This document shows, piece by piece, positions 1 to 9,035 of a DNA stretch of 40,844 nucleotides. Both the position numbers and the translations under genes were made by a program. The notes under the pieces were generated by a model, which saw only the letters and a list, made by a program, of their open reading frames with translations, did no database searches and was not told the origin of the DNA. The DNA is from Phycisphaerae bacterium (lineage in GTDB: Bacteria; Planctomycetota; Phycisphaerae; Phycisphaerales; UBA1924). Location of the stretch: contig JAUIFD010000010.1 of the NCBI GenBank assembly GCA_030429485.1, forward strand, positions 1-40,844, read 5' to 3'. Within the stretch, counting starts at the first letter, position 1, and each line of letters starts with the position of its first letter.

Positions 1-1002
1 CTCCGCGCCCCTCGGATCATCGAGACCGCCTCAGAACAGACTCCCGAAGGCCTGACCACCAAGCTCGTCGCCGAGGTTGATGCCGCACCCGCCAGCCCCC
101 TTGACCCTCACAAAGAACTGACAATCGAGTCGGTCCTCATCCCCATGGTCGGCCGAGCGGGGCACCAAACATGGACCCTCTGCGTCTCCTCCCAGGTCGG
201 TTGCGCCATGGGATGCGAGTTCTGCGAGACCGCCCAGATGGGCCTCATCCGCTCGCTCACCACCAGTGAGATCGTCGGCCAGTGGTTCAACGCTCGCTGG
301 GGAACGCCCCACCCCACCCGCGCTCCATTTCAACCACACGCAATCGACAACATCGTCTTCATGGGCATGGGCGAACCGCTCGACAACTTCGACGCCGTCG
401 TCCAGGCCATTCGTGTCCTGACCGACCACCACGGCCCCGCGATCCCCATGTCGAAGATCACCGTCTCCACCGTCGGGCGAATCGATGGGCTCCGCCGCTT
501 GGGCGAGCTCCTGCGCGACGACGGATGGAAGAAACTCGGGCTGGCCATCTCCATCAACGCGCCCAACGACGAGATCCGCGCCAAGCTCATGCCCATCAAC
601 CGCGCCATGCCCATGGCCGACCTCCGCCAGGCGCTCCTCGACCTCGGGCTCGCCTCACGGCGCAAGCTCTGCTTCGAATACGTCCTTATCCCAGGCGTCA
701 ACGACGCCGAAGCCCACGCCCGGGAACTCGCCGACTACCTCCGTCCTTTCGCCCCGGGCGCGACTGGTCCGCGCGGCATGGTCAACGTCATCCCCTACAA
801 CCCGCGCCGCGATTCACCCTGGCCCGCCCCAGAAGAAGCCGATGTCGGTCGCTTCGTCGCCACCCTCGCCTCAGAAGGCGTGTTCGTGAAACGCCGCCGC
901 ACCAAGGGCCGCACCAGCATGGCCGCCTGCGGCCAGCTCGGCGCCGCCCACATCCGCAAACGCCGCTTCGTCACCCTCGAGACGAGCGCCCCCCGTGCCT
1001 GA
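1..1002 (+). CDS. rlmN: RlmN/Cfr-family radical SAM rRNA methyltransferase (5' end outside window)
   Basis: The reading frame is open from base 1, so the N-terminus lies upstream. The radical SAM cluster motif CxxxCxxC appears as GCAMGCEFC (about nt 202-228), preceded by CVSSQVG, the signature of RlmN, which methylates C2 of A2503 in 23S rRNA (and A37 of some tRNAs). Downstream are the GMGEPLDNF segment, an SINAPNDEIR segment and the near-C-terminal AACGQL motif, whose Cys forms the covalent RNA intermediate in this family. The segment after the cluster reads CETAQMG rather than the usual CSTGxQG, so this may be an RlmN paralogue and not the canonical enzyme. Its last codons overlap the GTG start of the next gene by 8 bp, which suggests co-transcription. 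Confidence 0.88.
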   Translation, partial: LRAPRIIETASEQTPEGLTTKLVAEVDAAPASPLDPHKELTIESVLIPMVGRAGHQTWTLCVSSQVGCAMGCEFCETAQMGLIRSLTTSEIVGQWFNARWGTPHPTRAPFQPHAIDNIVFMGMGEPLDNFDAVVQAIRVLTDHHGPAIPMSKITVSTVGRIDGLRRLGELLRDDGWKKLGLAISINAPNDEIRAKLMPINRAMPMADLRQALLDLGLASRRKLCFEYVLIPGVNDAEAHARELADYLRPFAPGATGPRGMVNVIPYNPRRDSPWPAPEEADVGRFVATLASEGVFVKRRRTKGRTSMAACGQLGAAHIRKRRFVTLETSAPRA

Positions 1003-3604
1003 CCTGGCCCCGTCTCGGGGTCGACGCACCGTCCTCCTCGCCATCTACCTCGCACTCCTCGCCGCGTCCCAGATCGTGCAGTGGACCACCAACCCCTGGT
1101 ACACACCGCCACCCGACTGGCTCGGCGAGCAGGTCATCGAAATCCCCAAAGTCACCCGAGACGGCCCGATCCCCGGCACCTCCATGCGCCTCGCCTACAT
1201 CGACTGGCAAGCCGACGCCGAGCGCAACCACCCCCCAGTCATCCTCCTCCACGGCTCACCCGGCCAAGCCCTCGACTGGACCTACACCCCAAACGACGAA
1301 CCCAACCTTGCATCCCGACTCAACGCCGCCGGCTACCGCGTGATCGCCATCGACCTGCCCGGCTTCGGCAACTCCTCGAAGTGGATTCCCGATTACTCGA
1401 GTCGTGCGCACGCCCACGCCGTCCTCGAACTCATGGACGCGCTCACCATCGACCGCGCGCACGTCATCGGGTGGTCCAACGGCGGGGGCGTCGCCCTCAA
1501 CATCGCCGACATCGCCCCCGAACGCCTCGCCACCCTCACGCTCCTCGCGTCCATCGGCGCGCAAGAGACCGAAGGCTCGGGCAGCTACTTCTTCGAGCAC
1601 CTCAAGTACGCCGTGGGCTATGCCGCTGTCGTCGTACTCCCCGAGTGCATCCCCCACTTCGGCGCTCTCGCCGACCTCGGCTTCCGACACGCCTTCATCC
1701 GCAACTTCATGGACTCCGACCAGCGCCCCCTCCGCGAGATCATGGCCAACCTTGAGACCCCCACCCTCATCCTCCACGGGCGCGACGACTTCCTGACACC
1801 CGCCTGGGGCGCGATCGAGCACAACACACTCATCCCCACCAGCCGACTCGTCCTGCTCGACGCCGATCACTTCATCCCATTCACCAACGCCGACGACGCC
1901 GCGACATACACCCAGATGCTCTTCACGCGCCACGCCAACCCGGGCGTCGCCCCGCGCGCCGGCATCGTCTACGACGTGCTCCCTCGGAAAGAGGGCCGAA
2001 TCGAAATCGCCCTCCGCGGCGCCCCGTGGTGGGGGTTGGTGATCCTGATCGCACTCGCGGCCGCATGGCGCCCCGAGGCGACCGCCGCCGCATGTGGAGT
2101 ACTTGTGGGCCTTGTGTGGATCGACTTCGGCGTCGCGTTCGCCGGACTCTGGCTCGCCATGCTCGAACTGCACGCCCGAGCCACCCGTCCCGATGCCGAA
2201 ACCAGCGCGCTCTGGGCAGCCCGCACCGGCGCCCGCCCGGCGCATTGGGCGATGGCGCTGCGATTCCGCCCATGGGAGCGCCGCGTCGGCATCGCCGCAG
2301 GGCGCCAAGCGGTCGCGCCCTCGCCGCGTTGGGCCCTCGGCACGTTCCTCGGCGCCACCCTCTGGACGCTCCTCACCCTCACCCCCATCTTCATCGCATC
2401 ACTCGCCGCCGCGCGCGCGCTCCACGACGCCTGGGGATGGCCGGCGCTCGTCGCCTGGTGGTGGGTGTGCTGGATCGTCGTGCGCGCGCTCGTGCTCCTC
2501 ACTTCACGCACCGGACGCCGGCGCGCCCGCGCCGCGATCGAACGCCTCTGGCGTCATGAGTTCTGGCCCGCGCACATCTTCTATCTCCCGCTCGTGCCCT
2601 ACTTCCTTTGGCTCGCCATCCGACACCGCGGGATCATGACATGGACATGCGCCAACCCCGCGATCCCGAACGGCGGCGGCATCGTCGGCGAGTCCAAGTC
2701 CGCCATCCTCGACGCCCTTCGCGGCGCGAGCGATCGCGTACTCGCCGGCGCACGCATCCCAGCAGGCCCCAAATCCGGCGCACGCGCCGATCAAGCCCTC
2801 GCCATCCTCCGTGAACGTTCCGATCTCGGCGGTTGGCCGGTCGTTCTTAAGCCCAACGCCGGCGAGCGCGGCCGGGCCGTCGCCGTCGCGCGCACCGAAG
2901 ACGATCTCCGCTCCTACTTCGCAAGCCACACCCACGACATCCTCATCCAGCGCTATCACCCAGGCCCGCACGAGATCGGCGTCTTCTGGACACGCACGCC
3001 CGAGGGCTCCGGCGAGATCCTCTCCATCACGCGCAAGTCCTTCCCCCTCGTCACTGCCGATGGCAAGCGCACGCTCGAACGCCTGGTCTACGACCATCCT
3101 CGCTACCGCATGCAGGCCGACGTCTTTATCCGCGAACTCGGCGCACGCCGCGACGAGACACCCCCGGCTGACGAACGCGTCTCGCTCGGCATCGCCGGCA
3201 ACCACGTCCGCGGCTCGATGTTCGAGGACGGAGCCTCACTCCGGGCGCCCGCCCTCGAGCACGCCATCAACGAGATCGCGCTGGGGTTTATCCCCATCCC
3301 CGAGTCCGGCGTCGTCGCCGTCCCTTCGGACTCCGGCTTCGATTTCGGCAGATTCGATCTCCGGTTCACCGACCCCGATTCGCTCGCCGACGGACAGGGC
3401 TTCGCCATCGTCGAGCTCAACGGCACGACCAGCGAATCGACCAACCTCTACGACCCGTCCCGGTCCCTGTCATGGGCGTACGCCGTGCTCTTCCGACAGT
3501 GGCGCACCCTCTTCAAGCTGGGAAGATGGAGGCGGGGTACCGGCGTTCAGCCGATGAGCCTCGGCGCATTGCTCCGCGCTTGGCGTGCGACCAAGCGTCA
3601 ATAG
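995..3604 (+). CDS. Alpha/beta hydrolase - membrane - ATP-grasp fusion protein
   Basis: This 869-aa protein starts at a GTG inside the end of the rlmN-family gene. Residues about 10-35 form a hydrophobic N-terminal anchor. Residues about 80-300 are an alpha/beta hydrolase: an HGSPG oxyanion segment near 84, the nucleophile elbow GWSNGG with Ser161, an HGRDD segment (Asp265) and DADHF (His292) make a complete triad. Several membrane helices follow (about 345-390, 446-503, 524-547). The C-terminal third is ATP-grasp-like: VVLKPNAGERG with Lys619, an ILIQRYHPGPHEIGVF hinge region, and VELNGTTSES with Glu807/Asn809 as likely metal ligands. ATP-grasp enzymes usually join a carboxylate to an amine or thiol through an acyl phosphate. 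Substrates are unknown. No internal stop or frameshift was seen, so the fusion appears real. A hydrolase and ligase on one membrane protein could act on the same lipid or peptide, but that is inference. Confidence 0.85.
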   Translation: MPDLAPSRGRRTVLLAIYLALLAASQIVQWTTNPWYTPPPDWLGEQVIEIPKVTRDGPIPGTSMRLAYIDWQADAERNHPPVILLHGSPGQALDWTYTPNDEPNLASRLNAAGYRVIAIDLPGFGNSSKWIPDYSSRAHAHAVLELMDALTIDRAHVIGWSNGGGVALNIADIAPERLATLTLLASIGAQETEGSGSYFFEHLKYAVGYAAVVVLPECIPHFGALADLGFRHAFIRNFMDSDQRPLREIMANLETPTLILHGRDDFLTPAWGAIEHNTLIPTSRLVLLDADHFIPFTNADDAATYTQMLFTRHANPGVAPRAGIVYDVLPRKEGRIEIALRGAPWWGLVILIALAAAWRPEATAAACGVLVGLVWIDFGVAFAGLWLAMLELHARATRPDAETSALWAARTGARPAHWAMALRFRPWERRVGIAAGRQAVAPSPRWALGTFLGATLWTLLTLTPIFIASLAAARALHDAWGWPALVAWWWVCWIVVRALVLLTSRTGRRRARAAIERLWRHEFWPAHIFYLPLVPYFLWLAIRHRGIMTWTCANPAIPNGGGIVGESKSAILDALRGASDRVLAGARIPAGPKSGARADQALAILRERSDLGGWPVVLKPNAGERGRAVAVARTEDDLRSYFASHTHDILIQRYHPGPHEIGVFWTRTPEGSGEILSITRKSFPLVTADGKRTLERLVYDHPRYRMQADVFIRELGARRDETPPADERVSLGIAGNHVRGSMFEDGASLRAPALEHAINEIALGFIPIPESGVVAVPSDSGFDFGRFDLRFTDPDSLADGQGFAIVELNGTTSESTNLYDPSRSLSWAYAVLFRQWRTLFKLGRWRRGTGVQPMSLGALLRAWRATKRQ

Positions 3605-3621
3605 CAACCGGAGCGGCCGGC

Positions 3622-3645
3622 ACTTGAGTTATTTGGACCTCAAGT
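3622..3645. other. Inverted repeat (7-bp stem) between genes
   Basis: ACTTGAG (3622-3628) and CTCAAGT (3639-3645) are perfect inverted copies around a 10-nt AT-rich loop. They lie 18 bp after the stop of the fusion gene and 77 bp before the next start. No T-run follows, so a classic intrinsic terminator is unlikely. An operator or an RNA hairpin separating the two transcription units is possible. Confidence 0.4.
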
Positions 3646-3675
3646 CACGATTTCGTCACAACCGCCGCCCACGAT

Positions 3676-3689
3676 CGGGCCGAAGCCCG
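3676..3689 (+). other. Small hairpin with CGAA loop in the leader of the DUF4175-like gene
   Basis: CGGGC (3676-3680) pairs perfectly with GCCCG (3685-3689) around a CGAA loop, about 33 nt before the chosen start codon. It may simply stabilise the leader RNA. Function unknown. Confidence 0.3.
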
Positions 3690-3707
3690 TACATATGGAG
3701 GATCGCC

Positions 3708-3713
3708 GGGAGG
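3708..3713 (+). promoter_or_regulatory. Shine-Dalgarno GGGAGG that decides the start at 3722
   Basis: GGGAGG lies 8 nt upstream of the ATG at 3722. It supports that start over the in-frame ATG at 3695, which lies upstream of this site. Confidence 0.6.
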
Positions 3714-3721
3714 TTCCCCCC

Positions 3722-6700
3722 ATGCCCGACCAGGTCAGTCATCCCGAATCCCGGACGGGGCGCTCACTCCGTCGTGCCCTCGCTCGCGTCCGCGCCACCG
3801 CCAAGCGCTGGCTTATCGCCAGAGCGGCGAGCCTCTTGGCGGCAGCTGTCGTCCTCGCGGTGGGCCTCGCCGCCGCACTCGATTTCCTGCTGCGGACGCC
3901 CGCCTGGCTGCGCGGAGCCCTGTGGATCGCGGGCGTCATCGCGCTCGTGGTTGCGATCCGCCGTCTGGTCCTCCCGGCGCTCCGCTTCGCACCATCCCTG
4001 ACGGAAACAGCGCTGCGCGTCGAACGTTCGCCAGCTGGCGAGCGAGCCGGGCTGCGCGATCGCCTCGCATCCGCCCTCGAACTCGCCGACGATCGGAGCC
4101 CGCTCGCGCACCAGCTCGTGTCGGGTGTCGTCGAGGGTGTTCGCAAGATCTCGCCGGCAAGCGTGCTTGCGCCGACAGAGCCTCGCCGCGTGCTCGGCGC
4201 CTGTGCCGCGGTGTTGGTCGTCGCCGGTGGATTCGCGATCCTCCAGCCGACGCTCGCAACGATCGGCGTCGCACGAATCGCGACGCCCTGGACCGGCGCG
4301 AGCTGGCCCAAGCGCACGCAGATCGCCGACGCGACGAGCGCCACCGTCCACCCCACCGATGAAGCGCTCGCCCTTCGCGCGTCACTCGCGCGCACGCCGT
4401 GGGGCGAAGGGCGCACCGAAGTCGTCGCCCACTACCGCATCCGGTCGCCATCCGGTGACGAGGGCCCGGTACGCCGCGTCGTGCTCACATCCCAAGGACG
4501 CGAGCAGGGCGCCGAGCTCTTCGAACGACTCATCGAGCTACCCGGCAACACCCGCGACGGCGCGTCCGTCGACTACTGGTTCGAAACCGTCGACGACCGG
4601 ACCGAGAGCGCAACGGTTCGCCTCGCGACGCGCCCGGCCCTCGCCAGGGTGCGCGCCAGCATCGTCCCGCCCGCGTACGCAAACAATGCCGAGGGGCTCG
4701 CCGCCTTCACATCAACAGCCGACGCGCGCCCAGACAACGAAGCCGCGGTCATCGTCGGCCCCGTCCTCGCGGGTTCGCACGTCGATCTCGCCCTTGAGTT
4801 CAACAAGCCCGTCGCCCACGATCCCGCATCGCCGGCCATCCCCGGCGCCGATGGGGCGGGGCTCTTCCTCAGCGAGGGCGATGGAAAGACCTGGCGGCTC
4901 GACGCCGACCGCACCGACGGGCTTGCGCTGAGCGTGCTCCCCACGGATTCGTCCGGGCTCGCAGCCCGGGCGCCCGCAAGCGTCGTCCTCGACGTGGTCG
5001 AGGACGCTCCACCTTCCGTCGTCGTCCTCGATCCCGCCCGCGACGAGGCGATGCTCGCCTCCGCCCGCATCGCCCTGCAAGGCGAAGGGCACGACGACGT
5101 CGGGCTCGCCCACGTGCGCCTCGAAGCACAGCGTCTCGCCGCTCCAGCGAGCGCGCCATCCGCTTCACCCGAGCCCGTCGGCGACGCCGCGATCATCGCG
5201 TCATGGTCGCGCACCGGCGCGGCGCCGGTCGAGTCGCGCGTCGCGGGCGAAATCGACCTCGAGTCCCTCGGCGCACAGCCGGGCGACGAGGTCGTTCTCG
5301 CGGCGTTGGCCTCCGACGTCCACAACCCCGACGCGTTCGTCCGCTCCGCACCGCGCCGCATCCGCGTCATCGAGCCCGCGGAGCTGATCGACCAGCTGCG
5401 GGGTCAGCTCTCCGCCGTGCGCCGGACCGCGATGGACCTCGACCGCGCACAGGCCCAGGCCCAGCGCCGCACCGAACTCACTGGCGCGACGGCCGAGACC
5501 GCGGCCCAGCAGGCCGCCATCGCCGAACGCCTGACCTCACCGCTCGAAACGGTGCGATCGCTCGCCGACCGCGCGACGCGCAACGGGCTCCAGGACGCCG
5601 GGCTGGACGACCTGCTGCATGCCTCAGCAGAGCTGCTCGACCTCGCGAGGACCAGCGCTGCCGAGGCCGCCGATCAACTCGGGGCGGGCGAAAGCGGCCC
5701 GGCAGGCAATGACGACCCCAACGCACCCGATGCCGAGCAAGCAACGCCGGCTGGCGAACAAGCCGACATCGAGGCTGCCGAAGAAGCCCAGGCGCGCGTG
5801 CGCGACAACCTCGGCGAGCTGATCAACGCGCTCGACCGAGGCGAGGACGGGTGGGCGGCACGACGTGACGTCGAGCGTCTGCTCGCCGAGCAGAGAGACC
5901 TCGCGGAGCGCACCCAGGCGCTCGCGGATCAGCTCGCCGGCATCTCGCCCGACGAGATGACCCCCGCCCAGCGCTCCGCCATCGAGCGCATCGCGGAGCG
6001 TCAGCTCGAAGCCGCCCGACGCGCGGACAACGCCATGAACGCGCTCAACGAGCGCGCCGAGCAACTCGACAACCGCGACCCCGCGATGGCCCAGGCGATG
6101 CGCGAAGCCGCCGCACGCGCCCGCCAGGAGCGCCTCGGCGACACGCTCGAGCAAGCCTCCGAGCAGATCGCTCAGAACCAGACCCAAAACGCCCAGCAGC
6201 TCCAGCAAGACGCGATCGAGGCCATGGAGCAGATGCTCGGAGACCTCGACGGCGCCGAACGAAACCGCGATCAGGCGCTCCGGCGCGTGCTCGCGAGCCT
6301 CATCGATTCGATCGAAGCGCTCATCAACCAGCAGCGGGCCGAGCTCGCCTCGCTCGCACAGGCAGGCGGCGATCCCGCCCTGCTCGCGCCGCTCGATGAG
6401 GGCATGATCCGCGTCAACCGCAACACGCTCGGTGTGCTGGATGAGCTCGCACGCCAAGAAGGCGTCGCGCCCCAGATCGGAGATCAGCTCGAGACCGCAA
6501 GCGAACAGCAGGGCGCCGCCATCACCGCGCTGCGCGCGACCGACGCGGGCGTCGCCGAAGCGGGCGAGCTTGCGAGCCTCGAAGCGCTCATCGCTGCGCG
6601 CGACGCCGCGAGTGAACAGGACGAACAAGCCGCAGCACGCGAGGCCGACCGCGCGAGGCGCGAGCTCAGAGCCGCCTACCGCGAACTGCTCGAACGCCAG

Positions 6701-7303
6701 GTGCTGCTCCGCGCCGAAGCCGAGGATTTCGCGGGCAAGACCGACCTTTCGCGACGCGATCGCGCAGCCGTGCGCGCGATCGGCGAGCGTCAAGACTCCG
6801 TGCGCACGAGCCTCGCCGAGCTGCGAGACCAGACCAACGGGATGGACGACACCGTCATCTTCTCGCTCGCGCACGACCGGCTTAACACCGTCACCGAGCG
6901 AGCCGCCGACGAACTCGGGCAAGGCCGCGCAAGCACCATCGCCCTGCGCTCACAAGACTCGGCCGTGCGCATGCTGCAGTCGCTCGTCGAAGCACTCAAG
7001 GAGTCCACCCCGCCACAGCAGTTCGATCAGGGCGCGGGCGGAGGTGGTGGCGGCGGAGGCGGAGGACAAGGCGGCGGTGAGCAGGGCGAGCCCCCACTCG
7101 TACCGCCCCTCGCCGAACTGCGCCTGCTCCGTGGCATGCAGTCGGAAGTCGCGCTCTGGACGCGCGCCATCGACGAAGGACCCGTCCGAGACGTCGCCGA
7201 GGTGCGCGACCTCGGAGAACTCCAGCGCGAACTCTCCGCCCGCGGCTCCACGCTCATCGAACAACTCACCAAAGACCCGAGCGACACGGGAGGTCGGCCA
7301 TGA
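3722..7303 (+). CDS. DUF4175-like large membrane/coiled-coil protein
   Basis: About 1193 aa from the ATG at 3722 (an in-frame ATG at 3695 would add 9 residues). Two membrane helices lie near residues 31-54 and 61-83, and a third near 158-178. Then come beta-rich regions resembling the exported Ig-like part of DUF4175 proteins (about 190-540). A long Ala/Glu/Arg/Gln-rich helical region follows (about 550-1090) with strong coiled-coil character, then a poly-Gly linker (nt 7033-7080) and a helical C-terminus. This architecture fits the DUF4175 family, which often sits near MoxR/BatA-type genes in planctomycetes; none of those is in this window. The stop overlaps the next start as ATGA. The length and three helices suggest an envelope-spanning scaffold. 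Function is not known. Confidence 0.85.
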   Translation: MPDQVSHPESRTGRSLRRALARVRATAKRWLIARAASLLAAAVVLAVGLAAALDFLLRTPAWLRGALWIAGVIALVVAIRRLVLPALRFAPSLTETALRVERSPAGERAGLRDRLASALELADDRSPLAHQLVSGVVEGVRKISPASVLAPTEPRRVLGACAAVLVVAGGFAILQPTLATIGVARIATPWTGASWPKRTQIADATSATVHPTDEALALRASLARTPWGEGRTEVVAHYRIRSPSGDEGPVRRVVLTSQGREQGAELFERLIELPGNTRDGASVDYWFETVDDRTESATVRLATRPALARVRASIVPPAYANNAEGLAAFTSTADARPDNEAAVIVGPVLAGSHVDLALEFNKPVAHDPASPAIPGADGAGLFLSEGDGKTWRLDADRTDGLALSVLPTDSSGLAARAPASVVLDVVEDAPPSVVVLDPARDEAMLASARIALQGEGHDDVGLAHVRLEAQRLAAPASAPSASPEPVGDAAIIASWSRTGAAPVESRVAGEIDLESLGAQPGDEVVLAALASDVHNPDAFVRSAPRRIRVIEPAELIDQLRGQLSAVRRTAMDLDRAQAQAQRRTELTGATAETAAQQAAIAERLTSPLETVRSLADRATRNGLQDAGLDDLLHASAELLDLARTSAAEAADQLGAGESGPAGNDDPNAPDAEQATPAGEQADIEAAEEAQARVRDNLGELINALDRGEDGWAARRDVERLLAEQRDLAERTQALADQLAGISPDEMTPAQRSAIERIAERQLEAARRADNAMNALNERAEQLDNRDPAMAQAMREAAARARQERLGDTLEQASEQIAQNQTQNAQQLQQDAIEAMEQMLGDLDGAERNRDQALRRVLASLIDSIEALINQQRAELASLAQAGGDPALLAPLDEGMIRVNRNTLGVLDELARQEGVAPQIGDQLETASEQQGAAITALRATDAGVAEAGELASLEALIAARDAASEQDEQAAAREADRARRELRAAYRELLERQVLLRAEAEDFAGKTDLSRRDRAAVRAIGERQDSVRTSLAELRDQTNGMDDTVIFSLAHDRLNTVTERAADELGQGRASTIALRSQDSAVRMLQSLVEALKESTPPQQFDQGAGGGGGGGGGGQGGGEQGEPPLVPPLAELRLLRGMQSEVALWTRAIDEGPVRDVAEVRDLGELQRELSARGSTLIEQLTKDPSDTGGRP

Positions 7304-7989
7304 CCAAAGCCATCGCGTGCCTCATCGCCCTCACGCTGGCCCACACGGCCTGGGCGCAAGACGCGCACAACCACGATCACACCCATGACCAGCCAACAGA
7401 CAAGCAGGACGCCCCCGGACCCGCGCTGCCCGGACTCGATGAGCTGCTCGGCATCGACGGGCCAACATCCGACGGCGCCCGCGCGCTGCCCGACCCCGCG
7501 GAGAGAGACCTCGATCGCGAACTCTCGGGCGAGCAGGTCGCCGAAGCGTTCACGCGCGCCGTCATGCTCATGGGAGAAACCGCAGACCGCCTCCAGATCG
7601 CGCGCGACACAAGCCTCACCACGCAGCGCATGCAGGAGCAGATCATCCGCGACCTCGACACGCTGATCGCCCAGGCCGAGCAGAATCAGCAGCAGCAACA
7701 GCAGCAGGGGGCGAGCACCTCGAGCCAACCCAACTCGCAGCAGCAGCCCAACCAGCCCCAACCCGGGCAGCAGCCGGGGCAGGGCGACAACCGCGGCGAG
7801 GTTAGCCCGCCCGCACAGCAGGCCGCAGACTTGCGCCCCGAAGAGAATCCCGATCTCGCCTCTTGGGGCAATCTCCCCGAGCGCGTCCGCGACGCACTCT
7901 TCCAGGGCGCCGCAGACCAGTTCAGCGCCGTCTACCGCGGCATGACCGAGGCGTACTACCGCCGCCTCGCCGAAGAGGCCGAGAAGTGA
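7300..7989 (+). CDS. Exported Gln-rich protein with His-rich N-terminus
   Basis: 229 aa. Residues 1-19 form a signal peptide ending ALTLAHTAWA before QD. The mature N-terminus begins with alternating His/Asp (HNHDHTHD), which could bind Zn, Cu or Ni. A helical segment (about 70-125) runs into a Gln/Pro/Ser-rich, probably disordered stretch (about 127-170). The C-terminal 40 residues (WGNLPERVRDALFQGA onward to YYRRLAEEAE) look like the conserved element seen at the end of planctomycete proteins encoded beside DUF4175 or BatA-like genes; this is recalled from memory and not searched. The start overlaps the previous stop (ATGA) and the stop overlaps the next GTG start (GTGA). Function unknown; probably a periplasmic partner of the preceding protein. 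Confidence 0.85.
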   Translation: MTKAIACLIALTLAHTAWAQDAHNHDHTHDQPTDKQDAPGPALPGLDELLGIDGPTSDGARALPDPAERDLDRELSGEQVAEAFTRAVMLMGETADRLQIARDTSLTTQRMQEQIIRDLDTLIAQAEQNQQQQQQQGASTSSQPNSQQQPNQPQPGQQPGQGDNRGEVSPPAQQAADLRPEENPDLASWGNLPERVRDALFQGAADQFSAVYRGMTEAYYRRLAEEAEK

Positions 7990-9035
7990 TCCCCCGCGCC
8001 CGGATCACCACCTCACTCGCGTGCCTCCTCGCTCTTGCGTCGCCGCAGGCCGCACTCGCGCAAGAGGCCGTCGGCAAGCCTGGACAGGAACTCACACCCC
8101 GCATCGACGAGGCAACCCGGCGCGGGCTCTCCTACCTCGCCGCTTCGCAGAACGAAGACGGGTCGTTCGGCGGCGGGCGATTCGGCAAGAACGTCGCCGT
8201 CACCGCGCTCGCGTGCATCGCCCTGATGGCCGACGGCAACATGCCCGGCCGAGGCGAGTACGGCAAGGTCGTCGACAAGGGGCTCGACTACATCCTCGCC
8301 AACGTCGCCGATTCCGGCCTCATCGCCGCCGATTCGGCCAACGGGCCGATGTACGGACACGGGTTCGCGACGCTCTTCCTCGGCGAGGTCTACGGCATGA
8401 CCGCCGGCGGGCCCGACACCCGCCGGGCCGACGAGATCTACGAAGCGATGGTCAAGGCCGTGCGCCTCATCGAGGGCTCGCAGAACGAACAAGGCGGATG
8501 GCGCTACAACCCGGTGCCCTACGACGCCGACATCTCCGTGACCATCTGCCAGATCATGGCCCTCCGCTCCGCCCGCAACGCAGGGCTCGAAGTGGATAAG
8601 CAGGTCATCGACCGAGCTGTCGAGTACGTCCGCAAGTGCCAAAACCCGGACGGCGGATTCAAGTACCAGCTCGAAGGCGGGCAAAGCGCGTGGCCTCGCT
8701 CCGCGGCGGGCGTCGCGAGCCTCTATTACGCGGGCATCTACGAAGACGACGCCGTCGACGAGGGGCTCGAGTATCTGGAGGTCTCCGCCCGCCCGGGACG
8801 CGAGGCGAGCCGCGCCCACATGTGGTACGGACACTATTACTGCGTCCAGGCGATGTTCCTCGCCGGCGACGAGCATTGGGAAGAGTGGTGGCCTCTCATC
8901 TCCGACTACCTCATCGCCACACAGGCCGACGACGGGGCCTGGGACGATCCTTCCGTCGGAAGCTCTTATGGGACCGCCATGGCCTTGATCATCCTGCAGA
9001 TGCCCAAGCGATATCTGCCGATCTTCCAGAAGTGA
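7986..9035 (+). CDS. Exported prenyltransferase/squalene-cyclase-like toroid protein
   Basis: 349 aa from the GTG at 7986, which overlaps the previous stop as GTGA. An open extension back to 7863 lies wholly inside the upstream gene and lacks a signal peptide, so it was not used. Residues 1-26 are a signal peptide ending SPQAALAQE. The remainder has repeated QNxDGSFGGG / QNEQGGWRYN / QNPDGGFKYQ / QADDGAWDD elements spaced 50-100 residues apart, the (Q/W)-DG-(S/G)-W/F repeats of alpha/alpha-toroid proteins such as squalene cyclases and prenyltransferase beta subunits. The DxDD catalytic motif of squalene-hopene cyclases is not seen, so enzymatic cyclisation is doubtful. In planctomycetes such exported toroid proteins are common and uncharacterised. 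Binding of a glycan or peptide partner in the periplasm is an inference. Confidence 0.87.
   Translation: MIPRARITTSLACLLALASPQAALAQEAVGKPGQELTPRIDEATRRGLSYLAASQNEDGSFGGGRFGKNVAVTALACIALMADGNMPGRGEYGKVVDKGLDYILANVADSGLIAADSANGPMYGHGFATLFLGEVYGMTAGGPDTRRADEIYEAMVKAVRLIEGSQNEQGGWRYNPVPYDADISVTICQIMALRSARNAGLEVDKQVIDRAVEYVRKCQNPDGGFKYQLEGGQSAWPRSAAGVASLYYAGIYEDDAVDEGLEYLEVSARPGREASRAHMWYGHYYCVQAMFLAGDEHWEEWWPLISDYLIATQADDGAWDDPSVGSSYGTAMALIILQMPKRYLPIFQK

Noticed and set aside
7688-7712. CAG/CAA run as a microsatellite
   Set aside because: It encodes a Gln-rich linker of a secure gene, with mixed codons, and is short.
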